DNA of 64,000 bases, from the NCBI GenBank assembly GCA_964442655.1, contig CAYTZM010000002.1, forward strand, positions 62,001 through 126,000, in the 5' to 3' direction. Of the stretch, positions 27,655-37,000 are shown piece by piece. The first letter of the stretch is position 1. Every line of letters starts with the position of its first letter. Below the pieces are notes generated by a model. It did no database searches, was not told the origin of the DNA, and worked only from the letters and a program-made list of their open reading frames with translations. The stretch comes from GCA-002727615 sp964442655. Its GTDB lineage: Bacteria; Pseudomonadota; Alphaproteobacteria; TMED109. A program made the translations under genes and the position numbers.

Positions 27655-27735
27655 CTCAATAACATTATAATATAATTATATATTTTAAAGTCAATCCAAT
27701 AAATTAATAAGAAAAATTTAAAAAAACTTTATAAT

Positions 27736-28302
27736 CTAATTTTTAATATTTTCACTATTTAAGTATGAAGGACCAGTATTTATAGCTAATAATCCTGAAG
27801 CCTTTAACTCAGCTAAACCTGGCAAATCTTTCAATGATTCTAAACCAAAATGGTCTAAAAAATATTTTGTTGTTCTCCACGTTGACGGTCTACCTGGAAC
27901 ATCTTTATAACCTTTAGGTTCAATCCAATTTGCCTCAAACAGTATTTCAATAGACCCTTGACTAACACTAACACCCCTCATATCTTCTATTTCTGCTCTT
28001 GTAACAGGTTGATGATAAGCAATAATAGAAAGTATTTCCAATGCCGCCTTTGATAATTTTTTTTGTATAGTTTTTTCAACAATTAGGTAGTCCGATACTT
28101 CAGGAGAGGTTCTAAATGACCAGGAATCTCCTATTTTATTCAATAATACACCACTATTTTTATATTTTTTTAACAAATATTCCGTTATATCATTAATATC
28201 AACTTCTTTGGGTAACTTATTTTGAAGAACCCTATTACTTACAGGCCTATCACTAGAAAATATAATTGCCTCTATGATATTTGCATATAAATTATTAATC
28301 AC
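27736..28302 (-). CDS. scpB: Segregation and condensation protein B
   Basis: The 188-residue protein shows the tandem winged-helix ScpB fold: IIEAIIFSSDRPV at the N-terminus, then LSIIAYHQPVTRAEIEDMRGV, and a C-terminal LKDLPGL segment. With ScpA it bridges SMC heads in chromosome condensation. Its start overlaps the scpA stop codon by 4 bases. The next genes are fbpABC rather than tatA directly. Confidence 0.95.
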   Translation of the reverse strand: MINNLYANIIEAIIFSSDRPVSNRVLQNKLPKEVDINDITEYLLKKYKNSGVLLNKIGDSWSFRTSPEVSDYLIVEKTIQKKLSKAALEILSIIAYHQPVTRAEIEDMRGVSVSQGSIEILFEANWIEPKGYKDVPGRPSTWRTTKYFLDHFGLESLKDLPGLAELKASGLLAINTGPSYLNSENIKN

Positions 28303-29117
28303 TCTCCTCCTTTATTTCTTGACCTTATGAATATATCTCCAAAAGGTTTAGATTGTTTTATTTCTATTTCTCCTTTTTTAGCAAGCTCTAATGAGGCTGA
28401 AAAAGTAACAGCTAAAACAGAACTATCAAAGACGCTTTTACATATATCTAAACCATCAGGTAAAAACAGAGATAATTGTCTCCAATCATTATTTTGCCCT
28501 AACATTCTATTCAATCTAATAAGTGCGTCCTCAATATTTTCTAACTTTTGCATTTTAGGAACATAATACTTTAAATCCTTTGAACGAATAACTCCACTAT
28601 ATGAAATAATTAAATCTTTAAGTAACGTACTATCTTCAAAGTTAATAATTTCTTTTTCTTCAACTTCACAGCCTCTAGGAAATCTACTTTCATTTAATAA
28701 ATTCAATTCAAACAACTTGTTTCCTGATCTTCTGATTGCTTCTAAACGCTTAAGCTGAAAAACCAATGCATCAGAAATTTCTTCAGAAGAGAATTCTTCC
28801 TCTTCATCTTCAGGTAATAAAATTTTTGATTTTAAAAAAGCTATCCATGCTGCCATAACTAGATACTCAGAAGCAATTTCTATATTTAACTTTTGAGCAT
28901 TTTTAATATAAGAAATATATTGTTCCGCTAATTCTAAAATTGATATATTTAATAAATCAACTTTTTGTGACTTTGCTAAATCTAGAAGTAAATCAATAGG
29001 GCCATCGTATCCATCTATACTTAATAAAAAGCCTTCCTTATTTGCATCTTGGAATTCATCGTCAAAATGAACATTACTATTAATATTCAAATTGTTTTGT
29101 AACTCGTCCATATTCAC
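28299..29117 (-). CDS. scpA: Segregation and condensation protein A (kleisin)
   Basis: ScpA is the kleisin of bacterial SMC. The signature YDGPIDLLLDLAKSQKVDLL is at about residues 33-52, with SEYLVMAAWIAFLKSKILLP following and a winged-helix C-terminus (VTFSASLELAKKGEIEIKQ). It has 272 residues. It is upstream of and overlapping scpB. Confidence 0.95.
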   Translation of the reverse strand: MNMDELQNNLNINSNVHFDDEFQDANKEGFLLSIDGYDGPIDLLLDLAKSQKVDLLNISILELAEQYISYIKNAQKLNIEIASEYLVMAAWIAFLKSKILLPEDEEEEFSSEEISDALVFQLKRLEAIRRSGNKLFELNLLNESRFPRGCEVEEKEIINFEDSTLLKDLIISYSGVIRSKDLKYYVPKMQKLENIEDALIRLNRMLGQNNDWRQLSLFLPDGLDICKSVFDSSVLAVTFSASLELAKKGEIEIKQSKPFGDIFIRSRNKGGE

Positions 29118-29197
29118 CTATTAAAAATTATTTCTTAATAGATAACACAACATATATTAAATTACTAACAAAAGTTACTATATATAGAAATATAAAA

Positions 29198-30232
29198 TTA
29201 AAAATTCCATTTAGTATTTAAATTGTCTTTTAAAATTTTATTTATTGCAGATTTTATTAATTGAGTGTTTTGAATTTTAATACTTTTATTATTTTTAATT
29301 ATAACTGACCATTTTCTTATTACATCTTTGTCAATTTTTTGTGAACACATTAACACTTTTTTAATCTCTTTAATTTTTCCAGAACAATGTAAAACAATAT
29401 CATAACCAGCACTATTTATATTACCTATCTTCTCTTCTATTGACCCAGACAAAGCTTTCATACCTATATCATCTGAAACAATAATACCTTTAAATTTTAT
29501 TTGATTTCTAATAAAATTATATGCTTTTTTAGAAGTAGATATTGGGTACTTATTATCTATATGCTTATAAATAATGTGAGCCGTCATTGCTATTGGCATA
29601 TTACATAGATATTTAAATGGATAAAAATCTTTATTATTTAAAGAATAAATTTTATCTTTTATTATCGGTAAGACCTTATGACTATCACTTGTAGCTCTAC
29701 CGTGACCTGGAATATGCTTTATTATAGGTATAACTCCCAGATTTAAAAGGCCCTTACATGCTTGTTGTCCTAATCTAGCTACAATTTTTGCATCACTAGA
29801 AAATGCTCTATCACCTATAACAGAGTGTGTTAATTTTGATGTTACATCTATACATGGAGCACAATTGACATTAATACCAATATTTATTAAATCACTGCCA
29901 ATTAATTTATAATTTAAAAAAACTGCTTTTTCAGCATCTATTAAATTATATTTTGCTATATTTCCAAAAAGTCTAGATGGAGGATAAGACAAGGCATTTG
30001 GTTTAACTAATCTCTGAACACGTCCCCCTTCTTGATCTATAAGAATTGGACATTCCCATTTTACTATATTTCTAATATCTTTTATTAATTTTTTAAGTTG
30101 GTGTATACTAACAATATTTCTGCTAAATAAAATGAAACCAAAAGGTTTAATATCTTTTAATAGTTCTATTTCATCTTTACTTAAAGATGTTCCAGACAAA
30201 CCAATTATTACGGATTTTAAATTATTATTAAT
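29198..30232 (-). CDS. nagZ: Beta-N-acetylhexosaminidase (GH3)
   Basis: NagZ removes GlcNAc from muropeptides during wall recycling. The GH3 catalytic loop KHIPGHGRATSDSH and nucleophile region IIVSDDIGMKAL are present. The first recognisable canonical start, TTG at 30199, would begin at SGTSL and cut off the conserved first strand. The reading frame continues upstream as NNNLKSVIIGL to a TAA at 30238. A strong GGAGG at 30245-30249 is spaced for ATA (30233-30235) or ATT (30230-30232). I place the start at the ATT; it overlaps the SPOR gene's stop codon. The product is certain, the start is not. Confidence 0.88.
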   Translation of the reverse strand: MNNNLKSVIIGLSGTSLSKDEIELLKDIKPFGFILFSRNIVSIHQLKKLIKDIRNIVKWECPILIDQEGGRVQRLVKPNALSYPPSRLFGNIAKYNLIDAEKAVFLNYKLIGSDLINIGINVNCAPCIDVTSKLTHSVIGDRAFSSDAKIVARLGQQACKGLLNLGVIPIIKHIPGHGRATSDSHKVLPIIKDKIYSLNNKDFYPFKYLCNMPIAMTAHIIYKHIDNKYPISTSKKAYNFIRNQIKFKGIIVSDDIGMKALSGSIEEKIGNINSAGYDIVLHCSGKIKEIKKVLMCSQKIDKDVIRKWSVIIKNNKSIKIQNTQLIKSAINKILKDNLNTKWNF

Positions 30233-30770
30233 TATTTAAAACATCCTCCAAAATTAAACATTTAGTTTTTTGAATTTTAAAAATCATACATGTATCATAT
30301 GCATTTTTCAAAGAAGCAAAAGGACCTGTTCTTAACCTATAAAATATACCTTTACCAATAATGTCTATTTCTGAAATAGAAAAATTTAAATTTGAAATCT
30401 CTTTAATAGGAGAATTTTCATATTCTTGAAGTTTCTCTAAGGCAATATCCGAGTTCTTATATGAATATAATTGAATATAAAAGCTCTTAATTTTATTTAC
30501 CTTATTTATTTTATCAGAAGGAATATTTTGATCCTCTTTCACAGTCCTTGACAAGTCTTTATCTCTTGTCACTTCATACACTTCCAAGTTTTCGCCAGAA
30601 AAAATTTTTCCGTCTACCTCAACAGGTTTAAATTTATATTTATTATTATTTTCTTTAATAATAACTATAGTAGATTTATTTTCTAGTAAGTTAAAAATAT
30701 TTTTATTAAATATTAAGGCAAATATTAATAGTAATAGAATTAATAATAATACAATTTTAACTAATGACAA
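30228..30770 (-). CDS. SPOR-domain membrane protein
   Basis: The N-terminus is a single TM (VKIVLLLILLLLIFALIF). After a linker, a SPOR domain occupies about residues 94-176: SFYIQLYSYKNSDIALEKL, and GIFYRLRTGPFASLKNAYD, with the typical two-repeat pattern. SPOR domains bind denuded septal peptidoglycan, so it probably acts in division or wall remodelling. It lies between argS and nagZ, a familiar alphaproteobacterial context. Confidence 0.85.
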   Translation of the reverse strand: MSLVKIVLLLILLLLIFALIFNKNIFNLLENKSTIVIIKENNNKYKFKPVEVDGKIFSGENLEVYEVTRDKDLSRTVKEDQNIPSDKINKVNKIKSFYIQLYSYKNSDIALEKLQEYENSPIKEISNLNFSISEIDIIGKGIFYRLRTGPFASLKNAYDTCMIFKIQKTKCLILEDVLNN

Positions 30771-30787
30771 ATTTCAACCTTTATTAA

Positions 30788-32524
30788 CTATTTAAGTTTT
30801 TCTTTTGGTTTAATACCTATTAATTTAAACCCCACACCAATAACTATTTGAATAGCTTTTATCATAGACAAACGAGCCGAAGTGAGAACTAAATCATCTT
30901 CAATAATATATCTGAGATTTTGCTCTTCATTTCCTTTAGCCCATAAAGAATGAAAGGCACTTGCAAGATCATTCAAAAAAATAGTTATTCTATGAGGTTC
31001 TTGAGCTTTAGCAGCAGCTTCAACAAATCTCGGCCAGGAGGCTAATAATTTCAATATATTTATTTCTTCTTTTTGAACTAAAACTGTTAAATCAACATCT
31101 TTTCCAATATTAATTTTTAAACTTTTTGCATTTTCAAATAGAGAATTTATTCTAGCGTATGCATATTGAACATAATAAACTGGATTTTCCTTAGATTCTT
31201 CTTTAACCTTTGCTAAGTCAAAATCTATAGAAGCATCGTTTCTTCTAGTTAGCATAATAAATCTTAAAATATCAGAACCAACAGCATCGATAACACTTTT
31301 CATAGTAATAAAATTGTCTGCCCTTTTAGACATCTTAATAGGTTTTCCATCTTTACTTAAATTAACCAATTGGCAAAGTTTAACATCAAAATCTATCTTA
31401 TTATCTGATATAGCACTCAACACCCCTTCTAATCTTTTGATATACCCTCCATGATCTGCTCCCCAAATATTAACAACTTTAGAATAATTTCTTAAATACT
31501 TATCATAGTGATATGCAGCATCTGCAGCAAAATAAGTCCAACTATCATCTGCTTTCTTCATTGCCCTATCTATATCATCACCAAATCTAGTTGATTTAAA
31601 TAATAATTGTGGACGACTTACCCAATCTTCTTTCAATTTCCCTTTCGGTGGCTCTAATACCCCTTCATATAATAGAGATTTCTTATTAAGAAAATTTATA
31701 ACTTTTTCAATTTTTCCTTCATTATGAATATCTAATTCAGAAGTAAAAATGTCATGCTTAACATCAATTAATAATAAATCTTTCTTTATCAAACTTAACA
31801 TAGATTCTATACTTATTTTTCTGAATAAAGGAAGCCACTCAGATTCTTTTGCATCAATATATTTATTTCCATGAGCATTAATGATAGCTTTTGCAACTGG
31901 GATTAAATATTCGCCAGGATATAAGTTTTCCCCAAAAGCAGAAGTTTTCTTATTCAAAATTTCTAAATATCTTATATAAACCGATTTCGCTAAATTATTT
32001 ACTTGTTCACCTGCATCATTTATATAAAATTCCCTGGTTACATTATAACCTGAAAATTCCATGAGATTTGCCAAAGAATCTCCAAATACTGCACCACGTG
32101 CATGTCCAATATGAATTGGCCCAGTTGGATTTGCAGATACAAATTCAATATTAATAGTTTTGTTTTTACCTAAATTACATCTTCCAAATTTATCTCCATA
32201 ACTAAGTATATGCTTACAACAGTTATACCAAACAGAAGTATCTAATTTTAAATTTATAAAACCTGGGCCTGCAATATCTACTTCCTTAATAAAATCAAAT
32301 TTTAATAATTTAGACTTTACAATTTTTGCTATATGTATCGGTGATTTTTTTAAAGACTTACTTACTATCATTGAAATATTTGTTGATATATCGCCATGCA
32401 ATTTTTCTCTAGGCGGTTCAATAGAAATTTTATCTAATAAAGATTTATCCTTCACACCTATTGATGAGGAAGTTTCAATTATTATTTTTTTAACATCATC
32501 AAATATATTCACATTATTACTCAT
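30788..32524 (-). CDS. argS: Arginyl-tRNA synthetase
   Basis: A class I synthetase of 578 residues. The HIGH motif is in SANPTGPIHIGHARG and the KMSK-type motif reads PIKMSKRADNF. The N-terminal Add-1 domain and C-terminal DALR anticodon-binding domain (ARLSMIKAIQIVIGVGFKLIG) are intact. It is 5 bases downstream of dgt. Confidence 0.97.
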   Translation of the reverse strand: MSNNVNIFDDVKKIIIETSSSIGVKDKSLLDKISIEPPREKLHGDISTNISMIVSKSLKKSPIHIAKIVKSKLLKFDFIKEVDIAGPGFINLKLDTSVWYNCCKHILSYGDKFGRCNLGKNKTINIEFVSANPTGPIHIGHARGAVFGDSLANLMEFSGYNVTREFYINDAGEQVNNLAKSVYIRYLEILNKKTSAFGENLYPGEYLIPVAKAIINAHGNKYIDAKESEWLPLFRKISIESMLSLIKKDLLLIDVKHDIFTSELDIHNEGKIEKVINFLNKKSLLYEGVLEPPKGKLKEDWVSRPQLLFKSTRFGDDIDRAMKKADDSWTYFAADAAYHYDKYLRNYSKVVNIWGADHGGYIKRLEGVLSAISDNKIDFDVKLCQLVNLSKDGKPIKMSKRADNFITMKSVIDAVGSDILRFIMLTRRNDASIDFDLAKVKEESKENPVYYVQYAYARINSLFENAKSLKINIGKDVDLTVLVQKEEINILKLLASWPRFVEAAAKAQEPHRITIFLNDLASAFHSLWAKGNEEQNLRYIIEDDLVLTSARLSMIKAIQIVIGVGFKLIGIKPKEKLK

Positions 32525-32529
32525 TATTT

Positions 32530-33750
32530 TTATCTATCACGTTTATCGTATAATGAAGTTCCTGACCAGCCTCCATGAAAATCAAACAATCTTTTATGTT
32601 CCATTACAGCATACCTATCAGTCATTCCTGCAATATAATCTGCAATTATGCGATATTTATATAAATCCAACTTTTCTTTTTCAGCAATAATACGCCAGTC
32701 AGTTGGCAGAACAGATAAGTCATTTGCAAACGTTTCATACAAATCACTAATTATTTTTTTAGCTTTTAAAGTCATTCTATTAACTATTGTATGCCTATAC
32801 ATCTTCTCATGTAGAAATTTTCTAAGTTTTTGATTATCTTTAAACATTTTAGTAGAAAAATTTACTACAAGATTATTATAATTTCTGATACTTTCTACAT
32901 TATGAAATTTTTCTTTATGAATGATTCTCATAGCTTCCGATACAACATCATTAACCATATAATTTATTAACCATCTAATAGTTTCATGAATTAACCTTTT
33001 TTCATCAATATCAGCCCATTTATTTCTAATTTTGTTAACTATAGACCCTATATGATCAATTTCTTCTATAGATCTCAAACTAAATAATCCAGCTCTTATA
33101 CCATCATCAATATCATGGTTACAATACGCTATATCATCAGCAATTGCCGCAACTTGTGCTTCTAATCCAGCATATTTTTTTAAATTTAAATTATGACTAG
33201 GTTTGTGTTTCAAAATAAATTTTTGATGATCCTTTATTACGACTGGAATATTTTTATTAATTGGCCCATTATGTTTGACAATTCCTTCAAGAGACTCCCA
33301 AGTTAAATTTAAACCATCAAATTCAGCATATTTTTTTTCTAATTTTGTAACTATTCTTAAAGTTTGTGCATTATGATCAAAACCTCCTACAGATTTCATT
33401 AATATATTTAATGTTTCTTCACCTACATGACCAAATGGGGTGTGCCCTAAATCATGGGCTAAAGCTATTGTTTCTGCTAAATCAACATCTAATCCTAATC
33501 TTAATGCTATAGTTCTTGCTATTTGAGCCACTTCAATAGTATGAGTCAATCTTGATCTAAAATTATCTCCTTCATGCTTAACAAAAACTTGAGTTTTATG
33601 TTCAAGTCTTCTAAAGGCTGCAGAATGAATCAATCTATCCCGATCTCTCATGTAAGGACTTCTATAAGATGATTCTTCTTCTTTAAAAATTCTTCCTTTA
33701 GTTTTTAAATAATCAGTTCTATAATTTTTTTTATTAAACATTTTTAACAA
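32530..33750 (-). CDS. dgt: Deoxyguanosinetriphosphate triphosphohydrolase-like protein
   Basis: An HD-domain dNTPase of 406 residues. The metal site appears as SRLTHTIEVAQIART and ALAHDLGHTPFGHVGE, with later AAIADDIAYCNHDIDDG. It hydrolyses dNTPs to deoxynucleoside and triphosphate; this shorter class is usually called type 2. The order dgt-argS, with erpA-xthA divergent, is common in Alphaproteobacteria. Confidence 0.93.
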   Translation of the reverse strand: MLKMFNKKNYRTDYLKTKGRIFKEEESSYRSPYMRDRDRLIHSAAFRRLEHKTQVFVKHEGDNFRSRLTHTIEVAQIARTIALRLGLDVDLAETIALAHDLGHTPFGHVGEETLNILMKSVGGFDHNAQTLRIVTKLEKKYAEFDGLNLTWESLEGIVKHNGPINKNIPVVIKDHQKFILKHKPSHNLNLKKYAGLEAQVAAIADDIAYCNHDIDDGIRAGLFSLRSIEEIDHIGSIVNKIRNKWADIDEKRLIHETIRWLINYMVNDVVSEAMRIIHKEKFHNVESIRNYNNLVVNFSTKMFKDNQKLRKFLHEKMYRHTIVNRMTLKAKKIISDLYETFANDLSVLPTDWRIIAEKEKLDLYKYRIIADYIAGMTDRYAVMEHKRLFDFHGGWSGTSLYDKRDR

Positions 33751-33826
33751 AATTCTTTCAAAAAATAATAAATATACTTATACATAACTTGAAATTATAT
33801 AAATTTGAACTAACATTATATATATT

Positions 33827-34192
33827 ATGAATAATAGTACTTTAAATAAAAATAATAAACATAACCTTTCAATAACGGATGATGCTATTAATAGAATTAA
33901 ATACGTTCAAGAGAATGAAGGGGGCGGTTTTTTAAGAATAACAGTCGATGGTGGTGGTTGTTCAGGCTTTTCCTATACTTTTTCTTTTGATAATTCAACA
34001 AAAAATGACGATATTATTGCAATTAAAGATAAAAAGGGGAATCCTGCATTAGTTACAGATAACACATCTTTAATTTACTTGGAAGGATCAAAAATTACGT
34101 GGAATGACGACTTAAACGGCTCAGCTTTCACAATAGACAATCCTAATGCTACTTCTAGTTGTGGATGTGGAACCTCTTTTTCGGTAAACTAA
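33827..34192 (+). CDS. erpA: Iron-sulfur cluster insertion protein, A-type carrier
   Basis: The 121-residue protein has the three A-type cysteines: DGGGCSGFSYTF and the C-terminal SSCGCGTSFSV. These carriers deliver Fe-S clusters to apo-enzymes. I assign ErpA over IscA because of its place next to dgt and xthA rather than in an isc/suf operon. It is 3 bases before xthA. Confidence 0.9.
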   Translation: MNNSTLNKNNKHNLSITDDAINRIKYVQENEGGGFLRITVDGGGCSGFSYTFSFDNSTKNDDIIAIKDKKGNPALVTDNTSLIYLEGSKITWNDDLNGSAFTIDNPNATSSCGCGTSFSVN

Positions 34193-34195
34193 TTT

Positions 34196-34990
34196 ATGAG
34201 AATCGCTTCCTGGAATGTTAACTCTATTAGAGTTAGATTGAATCATATATTAGAGTTCATTAAAAAACATTCTCCTGATGTTATGCTTCTACAAGAATTA
34301 AAAGCACAAGATCACGATATACCAAAAGAAGAAATTGAAAATCTAGGATATAATTTTATATTTAAAGGTCAAAAAAGTTACAATGGTGTTGCCATCTTAT
34401 CAAAACATACGATTCAAGACATAAAAAAATCTCTTTATGAAAACAATAAAGATGAACAAGCTCGCTACATTGAATGTTGGATAGATAATAAAGAAAATGG
34501 AATTAGGGTAGCCTCTATATACCTACCAAATGGAAACCCTATAAATTCAGAAAAGTTTGATTACAAAATTAAATGGATGGAACAATTAAAGATACATGCA
34601 AAAAACCTACTTACACTAGAAGAACCTATTATTTTAGGAGGAGATTTTAATGTTTGCCCTGAAGATATAGATGCATCAAACCCTGAAAACATGAAAAATG
34701 ATGCTTTATTTCAACCTGAAACAAGGTGTAAATTTAGAGAAATTATAAATTTAGGGTATTTTGATGCATGGGAAAAGATTAATTCCAATAATCGTGAATG
34801 GACTTATTGGGATTATGGACGTGCATTCGAGCAAAATAAAGGTCTCAGAATAGATCATTTTTTATTATCACCGCAAGCACTAGATAAACTAGAATCTATA
34901 GAAATAGATAAATATTTCCGCGCTCTTGAAAAACCTTCTGATCACGCACCAATAATAATAAATATTTCTAACTCAAACAAATATAAATGA
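34196..34990 (+). CDS. xthA: Exodeoxyribonuclease III (AP endonuclease)
   Basis: The endonuclease/exonuclease/phosphatase fold is complete over 264 residues: MRIASWNVNSIRVRL start, LLQELKAQD (metal Glu), IYLPNG, GGDFNVCPEDID, and the C-terminal LRIDHFLLS...SDHAPI with the catalytic Asp-His. It repairs abasic sites. It is probably co-transcribed with erpA. Confidence 0.96.
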   Translation: MRIASWNVNSIRVRLNHILEFIKKHSPDVMLLQELKAQDHDIPKEEIENLGYNFIFKGQKSYNGVAILSKHTIQDIKKSLYENNKDEQARYIECWIDNKENGIRVASIYLPNGNPINSEKFDYKIKWMEQLKIHAKNLLTLEEPIILGGDFNVCPEDIDASNPENMKNDALFQPETRCKFREIINLGYFDAWEKINSNNREWTYWDYGRAFEQNKGLRIDHFLLSPQALDKLESIEIDKYFRALEKPSDHAPIIINISNSNKYK

Positions 34991-35005
34991 TAATAGATAT
35001 TAATC

Positions 35006-35497
35006 ATGCTTCTAGTTAATAATAAAAGAATTCTTACTTACAAAAATAAGTTTTACAGATGTGCATACGGGAAAAATGGTTTAGTTAAAAACAAAATAGA
35101 AGGTGATGAATGTACACCTATTGGTATATTTTCTTTAGGAAAACTTTATATAAGAATTGATAGAATAAAAGACATTAAAACTAATTTTAAATATCAACAT
35201 ATAACAAAAACAATGGCATGGTCAGACGATCCGAAAAATCAAAATTATAATAAACAAATAAATACTTCAAAAGAACATCAAGAAAAAATGTATAGAAAAG
35301 ATCATATATATGATCTAATTTTAGTAATTAACTATAATATCAATCCAACTATACCTTACAAGGGAAGCGCTATTTTCATTCATATTGAAAATAATAATTA
35401 CAACCCCACTCAGGGTTGTATTACTCTAAAAAAAGATGACTTTATAGAAATACTGTCTACTTTACTACCAAATGAAAAGATAAAAATTATAGGATAA
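35006..35497 (+). CDS. L,D-transpeptidase-like (YkuD-domain) protein
   Basis: The 163-residue protein has the YkuD layout: CTPIGIFSLG, then SAIFIHIENNNYNPTQGCIT with catalytic-type H126 and C138. The usual SHGCIR is changed to TQGCIT, so the arginine is missing. No signal peptide is visible and the start is constrained by xthA 15 bases upstream. It may therefore be a cytoplasmic relative, or exported by another route. This matches the small family found next to xthA in Alphaproteobacteria. Wall cross-linking activity is not assured. Confidence 0.78.
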   Translation: MLLVNNKRILTYKNKFYRCAYGKNGLVKNKIEGDECTPIGIFSLGKLYIRIDRIKDIKTNFKYQHITKTMAWSDDPKNQNYNKQINTSKEHQEKMYRKDHIYDLILVINYNINPTIPYKGSAIFIHIENNNYNPTQGCITLKKDDFIEILSTLLPNEKIKIIG

Positions 35498-35517
35498 ATA
35501 GTAATTAATATAGTAAT

Positions 35518-36984
35518 TTAATCAGATATCATTTTAATTAATGAACCATTTTTCAAAGCATTACCCTCATCATTACAATCTAATCCATTAATTAAACAAA
35601 ATAATTCTTTTTTATTTTTTAATACAACCATTTGCTTTGATAGTAATTCAATTGTATCTGATCCCTCTACTTTAAGTATTCTAATATACTTAGGTTGTGC
35701 CATTTTTATTTCTTTTACAGATAAAGAATTTAAACTTTTAGGAATGCTATCAGATTCTAATGTATATGTATCTTTTAAGTTTGGTGTTATTAAAATAGAA
35801 AACCTCCATACTTGTACTTCATTCCATTTTATTAGAAAAATCTTTCTATAGAATTTATTTCCATCATAATTAACTAGATTTTTATCTTCTACGCTAATAG
35901 CTAATCTATTATTAATAAGTAATTCTTCATAATTAATTATTCTAGACCTGCCTATATTAGCTTCAATAATTTCTCTTAAAGTAATGCCCTCTTCATTATT
36001 CATTCCATCAAAAATAACTACTACGTCATTGTCTGAATTATGTGAAATTACTGCATTATCTTTATTTATTAATGAATACCCCTCAGGCACACTAAAAGTA
36101 AAATTTAAATCCAAATGTAAAAATTGATTATTTTTTACTAATCCATGCTTAGAACTATCTCCATAAATCATCCCATCAATAGCATTTAAATAATTTTCTC
36201 TATTCTTGCTAATTTTATTATCACTTGAATTATCTGATAAAAATTTTGTGTATTCTGCTCTATCAAGAGTCTTGGGGTGAGTAGCAAAAATTGAATTAAT
36301 AAAATTTTTATTATCTTCAGAAGAAATTTTAACTAAAGAATCTAATCTTTTTAAAAAGCGTACTGAACCATATGGATCATATTGAGACTTTCTTATATAC
36401 CTTATACCTAATTTATCTGCTTCCAATTCTTGTGATCTACTAAATGAGGACAAAACACCTTGTAAACCAATATTAGCTAAATTAGATACTATTGGCTGTC
36501 CTACTATTATATCTAAAACCTGTAAGCCTATATTAGAAAATGTAGCTTTTGCGTGTCTCTCAGCCGTATGTCTAGCTGTTACATGGCCTATTTCATGTCC
36601 CAATACACTTGCTACTTCAGCTTCATCATTAGCTAATGACAACAACCCTCGAGTTATATATATATACCCACCTGGTAAAGCAAAAGCATTCACTATAGGT
36701 GTATCTAAAATAGTAAAAGTCCATCTAATATTTGGAAGTTCAGAATTTAAAGCTACTTTTTTACCAATACTATCTATATAGTTTTGAACAATTTTATTAT
36801 TATAAACTCCACCAAAAGCTTTAATTACTTTTGGATGTTCTCTAGCTCCAATATTGTTCTCTTCTTCTTGAGATAAAATTACTAACTGCCTATTGCCTGT
36901 AGCATCATTTTTAACGCAAGCTATTACTGTTAATAAAAATATAAAACAACAAATAAGTACTGGATTATAAATAATTCTATACAT
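35518..36984 (-). CDS. M48-family metalloprotease lipoprotein (BepA-like)
   Basis: A lipobox TVIAC (C23) follows the signal peptide. The zinc site is HEIGH (H130-E131-H134), with third ligand E186 in SQELEAD, as in BepA/YfgC outer-membrane-protein quality-control proteases. FSRSQELEADKLGIRYI and HPKTLDRAEY are typical. A long C-terminal region (about residues 265-488) is family-specific and not a clear TPR domain. It is 16 bases downstream of ilvD. Confidence 0.9.
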   Translation of the reverse strand: MYRIIYNPVLICCFIFLLTVIACVKNDATGNRQLVILSQEEENNIGAREHPKVIKAFGGVYNNKIVQNYIDSIGKKVALNSELPNIRWTFTILDTPIVNAFALPGGYIYITRGLLSLANDEAEVASVLGHEIGHVTARHTAERHAKATFSNIGLQVLDIIVGQPIVSNLANIGLQGVLSSFSRSQELEADKLGIRYIRKSQYDPYGSVRFLKRLDSLVKISSEDNKNFINSIFATHPKTLDRAEYTKFLSDNSSDNKISKNRENYLNAIDGMIYGDSSKHGLVKNNQFLHLDLNFTFSVPEGYSLINKDNAVISHNSDNDVVVIFDGMNNEEGITLREIIEANIGRSRIINYEELLINNRLAISVEDKNLVNYDGNKFYRKIFLIKWNEVQVWRFSILITPNLKDTYTLESDSIPKSLNSLSVKEIKMAQPKYIRILKVEGSDTIELLSKQMVVLKNKKELFCLINGLDCNDEGNALKNGSLIKMISD

Positions 36985-37000
36985 AAATTAAAACATATTA

